Of a stretch of 12,523 nt of DNA, positions 1 through 7,411 are shown piece by piece. The notes below the pieces were generated by a model. The model had not been told where the DNA came from, made no database searches, and saw only the letters and a program-made list of their open reading frames with translations. The DNA is from Euperipatoides rowelli (Eukaryota; Onychophora; Udeonychophora; Euonychophora; Peripatopsidae). Both the position numbers and the translations under genes were made by a program. Where the stretch lies: NCBI GenBank assembly GCA_003024985.2, contig PXIH01S0008314.1, one strand, 5' to 3'. Each line of letters opens with the position of its first letter. Position 1 is the stretch's first letter.

Positions 1-17
1 TTAGTATTTTTGAGTTG

Positions 18-554
18 CTATTGAGGGGAAATATTAGAGCTATCCACAGACCCCACAGTAGGCTTATCTTTATTTTGTAAGACAGATTCCTTCTTTTTTT
101 CCTTATTTTTCAGAGACTCTCTATAAGTTCTGCGATCACTCTCCGATCTATCAGGGGCAAACTTAATATTTTTAATAAAGTCATTAGCTGAAGAACGGAC
201 AAGTAGTGCTTTTTTAAGAAAAGACCCTTTAGTAGATTCATTCACAAATGACATCAATATAGGACGACAGGATCCAACATCATTTGTTATTTTTCCAAGT
301 CTATAGGTTTTTGCAATTACATTAACATTTATAGTTGAACCATTTAATGACGCAAATAAATCCTCTGGGGAAATTTCTTCAGGGCATCTGTATATAACAA
401 GGTTGTTTTTCCTGAAAATGTCTTGATTTATTTTGTTTACCAAATTACCAATAGCTTCACTATTATTAGATTCTAAAGTTTGTAATGAAGATTTAATTTT
501 TTTCAGTTCTTCAATACAAAAATCATTGTCGTTTTTCTCAGTTTGTTTTTGCAT
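18..554 (-). CDS. LINE ORF1, C-terminal part: coiled coil and RRM-like nucleic-acid-binding domain
   Basis: This 178-codon frame is in the same reading frame as the PHD part and is separated from it by one TGA. Its ATG directly follows that stop; it ends at a TAG at 18-20. Residues 11-46 look like a continuing coiled coil. Residues 51-59 (NLVIYRCPE), 84-88 (YRLGK), 97-103 (RPILMSF), 126-137 (an I-x-F-x-x-D-R-S type strand/turn) and 141-148 (RRTYRESL) match the usual order of conserved blocks in the RRM-like core of CR1/Jockey-type ORF1 proteins. Its tail is lysine and serine rich. Together with the first part the protein would be about 405 codons, a normal ORF1 size. The role inferred is RNA binding and chaperone activity in the element's particle. 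The TGA is either an inactivating mutation or a recoded/reinitiation site; mutation is the simpler view. Confidence 0.8.
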   Translation of the reverse strand: MQKQTEKNDNDFCIEELKKIKSSLQTLESNNSEAIGNLVNKINQDIFRKNNLVIYRCPEEISPEDLFASLNGSTINVNVIAKTYRLGKITNDVGSCRPILMSFVNESTKGSFLKKALLVRSSANDFIKNIKFAPDRSESDRRTYRESLKNKEKKKESVLQNKDKPTVGSVDSSNISPQ

Positions 555-1235
555 TCAAGGTGTACTTAGTTTTAGTAAATTTTNATCTTGTTCAATTGTT
601 TGTAATCTGTTGTTGAACTCCTTTGATATTTGCAAAAGATGGTCAATGTTAGTTTCATGTTTTTCTAATCTTTTGTTCACTGAATCCATTTTTTCGGACA
701 TATCGTCTATTTTGTCATTTATAGATTTTATCAGATGTGTGTCGTTTTGGTTGTTGAAGCATGTTTGGCAGGCCCATTTAATTTCAGGATTTTTGAAAAC
801 ACTAAATTGAAGTTCATCAAGCGATTTTAAGTTCATGCAACATTTATGCATCCAATTATTGCATATATCGCAAGCGATTGAATTAGAGTCAACTTTTTTG
901 ATGTCTTTTTTACAGATTTTACAATATGTGGGCCCAGGGTTGGTTTCAACATCACCAGCATTCAAAAGCCTCATGAGTTGGCTAAAGTAGTTGTAGCTAA
1001 TCATACAAATATTAGATTTCTTAACGTTAATTAAGTATCTTTTTCTTCTTTTTGACTTTACCATAAAGTAATTATATTGAACAAAATTATAATAGTGTAC
1101 CAGTTTCAAATGCGCTAGTTGTTCGAGTAATGTGTCGACATTATTTAACAACTCAGAATCTTTCATGTTATAAGGTCTATTAAAATCACATAATTTAACC
1201 AGGCAAAACAGCAATAAAAATGATAACTTCGTCAT
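555..1235 (-). CDS. LINE ORF1, N-terminal part: hydrophobic leader, 2A peptide, PHD finger, coiled coil
   Basis: This 226-codon frame starts at the ATG complementary to 1233-1235 and ends at a TGA at 555-557. Residues 4-16 are hydrophobic, like a signal peptide, and 60-73 form a basic cluster (K-S-K-R-R-K-R). Residues 94-102 read GDVETNPGP, a canonical 2A motif, with the expected break between G101 and P102. A C4HC3 PHD finger follows: C105, C108, C122, C125, H130, C133, C156, C159, with W128 and W154 in conserved places. From about 167 the sequence is heptad-like and charged, fitting a coiled coil. Residue 218 is unknown because of the N at 584. Such proteins bind element RNA/DNA and are thought to form the retrotransposition particle; 2A-bearing LINE ORF1 proteins are established in sea urchins and other invertebrates. 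The next codon after the TGA is ATG in the same frame, so this is probably half of one protein. Confidence 0.85.
   Translation of the reverse strand: MTKLSFLLLFCLVKLCDFNRPYNMKDSELLNNVDTLLEQLAHLKLVHYYNFVQYNYFMVKSKRRKRYLINVKKSNICMISYNYFSQLMRLLNAGDVETNPGPTYCKICKKDIKKVDSNSIACDICNNWMHKCCMNLKSLDELQFSVFKNPEIKWACQTCFNNQNDTHLIKSINDKIDDMSEKMDSVNKRLEKHETNIDHLLQISKEFNNRLQTIEQDXNLLKLSTP
930..956 (-). other. 2A ribosome-skipping peptide site (GDVETNPGP)
   Basis: The nine codons read G-D-V-E-T-N-P-G-P, an exact fit to the D-x-E-x-N-P-G-P consensus. The upstream context F-S-Q-L-M-R-L-L-N-A supplies the helix-forming, leucine-rich stretch that active 2A sequences need. Known 2A peptides make the ribosome skip the final Gly-Pro bond, so a 101-residue leader and a PHD-containing protein starting with proline would be made. 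Activity here is predicted, not shown. Confidence 0.9.
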
Positions 1236-1560
1236 TTTGTATGTTTACAAAACCAACGATGTAAATCAGTTATTATGACAAATAGTGACAAATCATATCC
1301 AACCTCAATATGCCATGTGCGATGTACGAAGATTATAACAGTTTAAGATCCAAAACCATCGACAGATAATCCAATGAAATAAATAGATATAACCTATCAA
1401 CAAAGCCGTAAAGACTGAAAATGTCTTAAAAGGTCATCAAAATTATGAAAAATAAATGTATCAAAATATAAAAGTTTTCGAAAATTTCAGCGAGAGCTTG
1501 AAAAGTAAACTATTCAAGTCAGCGCCACCTATTGGGTTCCAATACTGTATATATTTACAG

Positions 1561-2487
1561 TACATACACAATATATATATTTTTGAAAATCTAAAAGCTA
1601 AGAGACTTGGATAAAATTAGTCTATTTACTGGCAAATTGTCCTTAAACCCATTAATAATAATCACCATCTTTTCTTTCACTCACACATTGTAATGTTTAA
1701 GCATTTTACAAGATGTTACTATAAAACTATCAGAACATTATCAATCTCTATTCTTTATTTTTCTAAGCTTTTTTTTTTCACAGAATTTCTTTATCACAAA
1801 GATAAAATGTGGAGTATATGTCAATTCATTAATAGATTGAGCGTTAATGATGCCCTTCTCAACTTAATTTAGTAATTTTCTTGAACTTTCTAAAAATGAC
1901 TTCCTTTTGAGTTTTATGCAAACCTGTAAATGAAAAGTCTATTCAGACTTTGTCATGGGCAATTATTATCTACCCCCTTCCCATCCCTCCTATATTTGTG
2001 AAAGATTTAATTCATGTTTATACAATACTTTCCTGCTTCACTAAAACAATGGTGTTCAACCTGGATCACTAAAATTTCAGGAGGGGATGGCACCCCAAAA
2101 AAACTTTATCCTTTTTTTTAAAAAAAGAAAATATTGTTCAATTTTTACCCTTTCATTTATTAAGAAATGATATTAAATTGAACATCTTAAAAACAAAAAG
2201 CTTATTAAAATAAAACTATAAAAACTCATATAACATCCTTTAAGAAAATGTGTTTAAAATAAATAGAAATATATTTATTGTTTTAGAGGATCATCACATT
2301 AAGGTTGAGCATTAATGTTGTTAACAATTAAAATGCAAACTGGCAAGAAGCTAATCACTCAACGCTATTCTTTATAACTTTTTCTAAGATACATTTTGTT
2401 CTCTTTCCAAAGTTTTTAAAGCACTAAGAAAATCAGGAAATTTGTTTCTTTACTATGAGGACTTTTATGATAGACTTCAAGCTTTGA
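1561..2487. other. Unassigned AT-rich sequence
   Basis: No ORF, RNA gene or convincing element ends were found. Two blocks resemble each other (near 1741-1765 and 2358-2385, both with CTATTCTTTAT followed by TTTTCTAAG), and AGATTGAGCGTTAATG near 1835 resembles AGGTTGAGCATTAATG near 2300. These may be remains of an old duplication. Homopolymer T and A runs are frequent. Confidence 0.5.
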
Positions 2488-2720
2488 CTATTATTGTGTA
2501 AAGTAAATTGTTTTAACTGTTAGCTTTTTCCAGGTTATGCTGTGAAGAGAAAGTACATTTGTTACTGTTTATAGATTGTGCTGTGGAATGGAAAAATGAG
2601 TGTTAGGTTTTACAGGTTATGTTGTGAAGTGAAATTGTGTATTAGTTTTAACGGATTGAGTTGTGTAAGTGCTACGGACTAAAAGTATGTTTGTGTTGTA
2701 TGAAGATTAACTGACTTATC
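2488..2720. repeat. Degenerate 41-bp minisatellite, about 5 copies
   Basis: The clearest unit starts at 2531 (CAGGTTATGCTGTGAAGAGA...). It is followed by related units starting at 2572, 2613 and 2652, spaced 41, 41 and 39 bases, and by weaker units before and after. Shared words are GRTTRTGYTGTGRAR near the start of each unit and a GTTA/TTTTA block near its end. The units are diverged, so the array is old. No coding role is visible. Confidence 0.65.
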
Positions 2721-3639
2721 ATGGAAAATGTCATACTTCGTCAGTTGTAAATGTCATATGCATTCTATCGTGTTTTTGAAAATATTGTAGCATAGTCTCG
2801 ACAATGTAAACAAGTGGTTTTTGTGAATTATTGTTACTCCTTCTCCCCCCCCACCCTCACTTTCCTTTAAGTAAGTGTGAAGTTCAAGATGTAAATAAAT
2901 ATGATTTCTGAAATATTGTGTTTAAATTTAATTATCGGCAATGTCTAATAGATTGTCAAGCTAATTTTATTAGTCTCAATCACTTGAATAGGGGAAAGTG
3001 TTGAACTTGACATCCAAAGATCACAGTTGGTTGGATTATCTGAAAGTTTCTCTAAATAAATGAATAGAATTAAGATACAATAGCATGGTAATACAGAGAG
3101 TGATTGGCAGTAAAATTTCACAGTGACAGACAACCACGACTATTGTTCATAGTTTTGAAAACGTATAGGCCTATAGCCTCTTGTGTGTGAATTTCATGAA
3201 ATGATAGCATTGGTCCTATTTACCTGCTCACCACGACAGGCAGAAAATATTTTTCCGATCTGTTTGTATGGTGTTATAAATAATACCGATGCTACCTTTT
3301 TAAGTCACTCATGACCACATGAATTTTAAGCAGATATGGTCTCATGAACTAGAAATGTTTTTAGTTAAAAAAATTTCATTTTAATATTTATAGTATGTTT
3401 AGTGGTCTGGGTCAAATTTAACTGTGAGTCCAGTTAGGAATTCTAGACAATGTTCTGTTAATGTTTACATATTCTGAGCCGAATAGCCCAAATGGGTAAA
3501 CATTATGGCAAATATAGAAAACTAGCTAATGTAACCGGAATACTCATGCTTTAACACCTCACTCTAGCTCCCTCACTTACCCTCCAACAAGTACAGTGAC
3601 CGACAACAGTTTCTAACCAGGTTTGTCTTAATTTGTTAT
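2721..3639. other. Unassigned AT-rich sequence
   Basis: Nothing recognisable as a gene. It contains a short C run near 2845-2852, a GTATAGGCCTATAG palindrome near 3163-3176, and a 9-bp inverted repeat AATGTTTAC (3460-3468) / GTAAACATT (3496-3504). The 62-codon minus-strand frame at 2945-3133 has no recognisable domain and is probably chance. Confidence 0.5.
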
Positions 3640-3935
3640 TTAACCATTAGTTGGTGACATATGGGTCCCTGGGCCCCAGGGCTATAATTTTTGTTTTCCA
3701 AACGGGTGTTATATGATGTTGGGTGATACTGTAGCTCTCACAGTAGCTTCCTAAAATGGTGTGTTCTAAGTCACCAGTACCAAATCAGTCACTCAGCATT
3801 TCAATTTTGTCTGTGCCATCATGTGACGGTCCAAGGAACCTAACCTCACCATGTAGGCCCTTACATAAGTCATTAGTTTTCTCATAAGATTTGATATTTT
3901 AAATTAAATTCTCATATTATAAAAGGGGTGCTATT

Positions 3936-4073
3936 GTAGAAAAATATTTCCTGCCACAATTCCAGGCAATTTGCACAACTCTATGTGAGGTAATGATCCT
4001 TGATTTACCGATTTTGTGCAGTACCTATTGCACGCGCTTCTTTGCAATATGTTTAAGATTTTATAATAAATAA
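3936..4073 (+). pseudogene. Remnant of piggyBac transposase C-terminal cysteine-rich domain (tentative)
   Basis: An open stretch on the plus strand ends at TAA 4071-4073. It encodes Y-F-L-P, then C at 3972 and 3984, C at 4017 and 4029, C at 4050, followed closely by L-R-F-Y-N-K and the stop. PiggyBac transposases end in a cysteine-rich zinc domain with C-x2-C pairs and a final C-F-x-x-Y-H block, just before the stop and the right terminal repeat. The order and position here fit, but spacings are altered (C-x3-C rather than C-x2-C) and some residues are missing, as expected of a decayed copy. AATAAA signals overlap the stop (4065-4070 and 4069-4074). Identification rests on a by-eye pattern plus the element context. 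Confidence 0.45.
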
Positions 4074-4177
4074 AAAAAACAAGGTTGTGTTTTTTTGTTG
4101 TTTGAATTATAATTATAAAAAAACCATATTGTTGAAAAAAATAGGCCTACAAAAATGAGCTGGATCCGTGAGGTCCG

Positions 4178-4214
4178 ACATCACCAATTGTGCTCATATT
4201 AGGCACATCACCAA
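4178..4214. repeat. Doubled terminal motif at the right piggyBac end
   Basis: ACATCACCAA occurs exactly at 4178-4187 and again at 4205-4214, 27 bases apart. The outer copy is part of the terminal inverted repeat; the inner one lies beside the GGATCC/GGTCC palindrome. The left end has one copy (TTGGTGACAT, 3651-3660), directly beside its palindrome. This looks like paired transposase-binding sites. Confidence 0.6.
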
Positions 4215-4225
4215 CTAAGGGTTAA

Positions 4226-5480
4226 GATATATAATTCATCTAATATACCCACACACCCTACTTTTTCAAATATTCTCTCTCAACTTCTTTCTTATCTTTC
4301 TCTGAGTCAGTGAGCCCTATAAGATCATCCCAAGTTGGGTTCAATTTAGGAGAACAGTTGCAATTCTTGTGGGATGAATACAAGGTAAGGGGAGGGTGGA
4401 AAATCAGACATTATACTTGTCCTTTAATAGATTGAGTTTAATTTTTGACATGGTTCATGCTCATTCCCTTTCAGCACTCTCCTTTATAGTTTTGGGGAGA
4501 GGGGTATTCACTAAATCATTCATTTATAAATTTGAGAGTGATGAAGTGAGATGGTAGAGGGCAGTGTAGATTCTGTTTGGAAAAATTCCTGTGCTAAAAT
4601 TTAGATTTTGCCCCCCCCCCCCCCCCCCCCCCCCCCACCGGGTTAAAAATGAAAAATTATTATATTAACTTGTAAATGTGAAAGCTAGTGTTATTGTCTA
4701 AAGAAGAGACTTTAAAAAAACAAATCTCAATGATGTGTCAATAATTGCATCTGCCCAACTTGACATTTCTCATCACACATCAAACAAGACAGTCATAACC
4801 ACATAAAATGACTTTTTTTTTTAATAGCAGGTGCAACTCTTTTTATTTTTGAGTAAAATGTCTCCTTATTGCTTTGACAAAAGAAGGCTGGGCAGTATAA
4901 AAGATCATAATCTCAAAACAACTCCTGTTTGATTCTGGCTGCTGCTAATTGCAGACTTTATTAACCAAGATAATAGCTGCTGTACCTGTATAACAAAATG
5001 TTCAATTATTGGAATTATGAACAAACTGCAGTTTCCTTGTTTTCTTCTTCTTATATTATTAAAGACTCTAAACTTGCTAAGTTATTACATCTTCTCTAAA
5101 CATCTATCTGGATAAGTAGTTATGGTTATAGGTGTATTAAAAAAAAAAGAATTCATTTTATTGCATGGTGGGTGGGGGGGGGAGAGAGACCTTTCTACAT
5201 GAAAAAAAAAAAATCATTAATGTAATGTACAGATTAAAATAAGCTGAAAGAGTACCTCTTTTTTAGTGAAGATCTTTTCTCTTCCGAAATAAATAAAATA
5301 AAAAGCATAAATAAATAAAAATAAAAAATCAACTTAATTATATTTATTCAATTCTTAGTTGTTGGTCGGCCATGATTTAACCCTTTCATTATTTCATTAT
5401 TTATTTTTGATCTCTCAAGTGATTCTGAAATGTCGTTCAAGTACACATATACACTTTTTATTCATTGGCGTGTAAAAGGG
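4226..5480. other. Unassigned AT-rich sequence
   Basis: No gene found. It contains a 26-base C run (4611-4636), a G-rich stretch near 5167-5184, many A and T homopolymers, and a lone TTAACCCTTTCATT (5377-5390) that resembles a piggyBac end but has no visible partner. Confidence 0.5.
4611..4636. repeat. Homopolymer run of 26 C
   Basis: The run is uninterrupted and embedded in AT-rich DNA. Its length is likely to vary between individuals and to be imprecise in the assembly. The complementary G run could form quadruplexes. Confidence 0.95.
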
Positions 5481-5819
5481 ATGGTGCCCTTGTTTGGTGC
5501 CATTCTAGTATGCCTTGCATTGCAAAACTGCCCAGGTGCACTTGTTTGTCTAGAATGAGAATTCTTTAAAAGACTGTTTTTCAAGACGGTACACATATTT
5601 GGGTTATATGAAAACACTTTCCTGTGCCTTGGCTGAGGTAAAAACTAGGGGGCACTGTTGCACGACACAACTTGAATTTCCTTCAGAGTGATCAAAAAGT
5701 TTGTGTGGAAGGACGCACTTGTTTGATGACACACTTTACCTTACTTTAGCTGAGAAACAGAGGTGGTGCTCTTATTTAGTGGAGCGCCCTTTGTTGGCGG
5801 CATTTTAAGGTATAGAGGT
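5480..5819. other. Gene-free stretch with a recurring GCNCTTGTTT-like motif
   Basis: Related words recur at 5486-5498 (GGTGCCCTTGTTT), 5532-5544 (AGGTGCACTTGTT), 5711-5723 (AGGACGCACTTGT) and 5764-5776 (GTGGTGCTCTTAT). They suggest a very degenerate tandem array of roughly 55-60 bases, not clean enough to call firmly. Confidence 0.35.
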
Positions 5820-6109
5820 TATCATCATCATCATCAGCCTATATCAATCCACTTCTGGATGAAGGTCTTCCCAAGTTTTATCCATAAATTTCTATCTTCA
5901 GCAATTTGTTTTCAATCATATCCAGCAAACTTTTATTTATCCTTCCATCTGGCATTTGGTCTTCTTCTTGGTCATTTTCTGTCCATGGAATCCAGTTTAG
6001 TATTTCTGTAGTCCATCTATTATATTTTCTTGTTGCTACATGCCCTGCCCATGTATATATAAAATATACTGTATATATATAAATTTGCTCATTGCAAGTT
6101 TTGATATCG
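5820..6109 (-). mobile_element. 5'-truncated RTE-like LINE insertion with microsatellite tail
   Basis: On the minus strand this copy encodes the last part of a LINE reverse-transcriptase protein, then a stop (5834-5836) that runs straight into a TGATGATGATGA tail. RTE-type elements commonly end in such a short tandem repeat. The insertion is flanked by the 8-bp direct repeat ATAGAGGT (5812-5819 and 6110-6117), which reads as a target-site duplication. Only about 290 bp of the element remains, the usual outcome of 5'-truncated target-primed reverse transcription. A TATATA-rich patch at about 6052-6080 has expanded inside it. Confidence 0.75.
5834..6054 (-). pseudogene. C-terminal fragment of an RTE-like LINE endonuclease/reverse transcriptase, frameshifted
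   Basis: Reading from about 6054 downwards, the frame gives W-A-G-H-V-A (6034-6051), then RWTTEILNWIP and a degenerate G-R-P-x-x-R-W-like block. These are conserved C-terminal landmarks of invertebrate RTE-like LINE proteins. The frame then has to change: near 5922 a second frame continues A-G-Y-D-stop, then an A-E-D-R...W block and FIQKWIDIG before the terminal TGA. The internal TGA replaces a position that is usually tryptophan. So there is at least one frameshift and one nonsense change, and the copy is dead. Assignment to RTE is from motif memory plus the tail type. Confidence 0.7.
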
Positions 6110-6117
6110 ATAGAGGT

Positions 6118-6876
6118 ATACCCCCTATACTTTTTTTTAAGGACCATAATATGTACAAAATTTTCTTTACTAGAAAAATGCTGTACATTTCATAAATGCT
6201 TAAAAATTAAATTTCAAGCTCTGTAAACCCCTGTAATATTGTATGTACTGAAAAATGTGTATCATAGGCAAACATCAAAACGTGCCGTTATATTTTAATA
6301 AAAAATCTGTTAACACTTTGTGTTTTGAAACGAGGCCAACGTTAAGTACAGGCCTGAGAGCAAGAAGCCATTTTTTCATGTCATGTGATCAAAGTAGTGA
6401 TCACTCATAGTGATCATGACTGGTGTTAACAATAGTACAATATATATATATATTTTAAAATTGTCATGTCGTGGATTATAAGTGGTTATTAAAGCTTCAA
6501 AAAAAAAAAAAACTAACCTTCATTAGAAGAGAACTAATTTACGGTGATTTTAAATGTAAATAACAAGTGAAGAAAAAAAAGGTAAGCGTTATTGTGTGTG
6601 TATTAATTTTGTGATAGATTATATTGAGTTGAACGTTTCTTATGTTGTCCTCAGGTTATATGTAAGTAAGCTTTTATTCTGGTAGAGTGAGTGCACTGCT
6701 GAAGTATGACCTGTAACGCATGCACCAAATTGACTGGTTTTCTTAATAAATGCTAGATTTCGGTGGTTAAAAGTGTTTTATTATAAGAAAATTTAAGGCA
6801 GGTTTAGGTATAAAGGCAGCCCTAATAAAGGGAAAGTAAAAAGAGTAGGACTGAAAGTGAAAAAAAAATAGATTAG
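6118..6876. other. Unassigned AT-rich sequence
   Basis: No gene found. It includes an imperfect hairpin (6380-6420) with three TGATCA words, a TA microsatellite near 6441-6452, and an A13 run near 6500 that could be the tail of an unrecognised retrocopy. Confidence 0.45.
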
Positions 6877-7316
6877 AGAAGATTTCCAAAGACGAAGACC
6901 TCCATTTTGGATTTAGAAACACAAAGAGTACAGTCACAATCTAATCAGGCCAGTTCTAATTTTAATAGATTTATGTGATATAAATAATACATTAATTTCT
7001 ATTAATGATAATATAATAGATAAGCATAATAGGCAAAGATAAAAACTAACTGTGAATAAAGAAATAGGACACATAGATAGTAAAGCAGAAAGATAAATTA
7101 ATAATTTTAAGACTAGTAATTATAAAATTATAAAAAAGGAAATATAAGTTATCTAATGGGAAAAGTGATAAATATTAAAAGTCTAAATAGGATTATATGC
7201 ATGAGATTGCTTGGGATAACCGTCATTTTGTAGAATCGAAAAATAAAAGAAAAAACATGTATGCAAATAAGGGAATAAGAAATAAAGTAAGAGGTAAGGG
7301 TAAGATTGAATCTTAA
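6877..7316 (+). pseudogene. Decayed coding-like fragments, family unknown
   Basis: The plus strand is strongly A/purine-biased and reads like protein in pieces. From 6877 to a TGA at 6976-6978 the frame includes LDLETQRVQSQSNQ. From 6977, one base over, it continues INDNIID...NKEIGHIDSKAER...INNFKTSNYKIIKKEI with two stops, a pattern like a coiled coil. From 7191 to a TAA at 7314-7316 a third frame includes EIAWDNRHFVESKNKRKN, basic at its end. This looks like the gag or ORF1 type protein of an old retroelement, broken by stops and indels, but no specific family can be named. AT-rich bias alone produces Lys/Asn/Ile-rich translations, so confidence is limited. Confidence 0.3.
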
Positions 7317-7411
7317 TAATTAACAAGATTTAAAATAAACAATAGCTATTGGCACAATTGTAGCTAATAAGGTGAATACTACAAACAAAATTCCATGATT
7401 CGAATGGGAAG

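Larger units (their letters stand above)
1..1560 (-). mobile_element. 5' part of a CR1/L2-like non-LTR retrotransposon (LINE), truncated by the window edge
   Basis: The minus strand carries a complete-looking ORF1 region (1235 down to 18) with domains typical of CR1/L2/Jockey-type LINEs: PHD finger, coiled coil and RRM-like nucleic-acid-binding domain, preceded by a 2A peptide. The ORF2 endonuclease/reverse transcriptase should follow to the left of base 1 and is not in the window. The stretch 1236-1560 lies upstream of ORF1 and is probably 5' UTR, but no 5' boundary or target-site duplication could be seen, so the right limit is a guess. The element looks fairly young, because about 1.2 kb of coding sequence carries a single stop and no frameshift. 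Family assignment is inferred from domain order; the exact clade needs ORF2. Confidence 0.75.
3640..4225. mobile_element. piggyBac-like DNA transposon, internally deleted
   Basis: Both ends abut TTAA (3640-3643 and 4222-4225), the target site of piggyBac elements. Inside them lie inverted ends: CCATTAGTTGGTGACAT at 3644-3660, and, read on the other strand, CCCTTAGTTGGTGATGT at 4205-4221, matching at 14 of 17 positions. The CCCT-type start next to TTAA is typical of the superfamily. Each end also has an internal GC-rich near-palindrome (GGGTCCCTGGGCCC at 3663-3676; GGATCCGTGAGGTCC at 4162-4176). At 578 bp it is far too short for the usual transposase of several hundred residues, so the copy is non-autonomous. 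A plus-strand remnant of the transposase C-terminus appears to be kept next to the right end. Confidence 0.75.

Noticed and set aside
433-810. 125-codon plus-strand open frame
   Set aside because: It lies antisense to the LINE ORF1, shows no domain, and its serine/phenylalanine-rich composition is what the complement of this coding region gives.
2049-2315. Possible hAT-type element (GGTGTTCAACCTGGATCAC near 2051, loosely inverted near 2300)
   Set aside because: The inverted match is weak after the first dozen bases and no 8-bp duplication was found.
3656-3680. GC-rich palindrome as a stand-alone regulatory site
   Set aside because: It is explained as the subterminal part of the piggyBac-like left end.
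5377-5390. Second piggyBac end (TTAACCCTTTCATT)
   Set aside because: No inverted partner next to another TTAA was found in the window.
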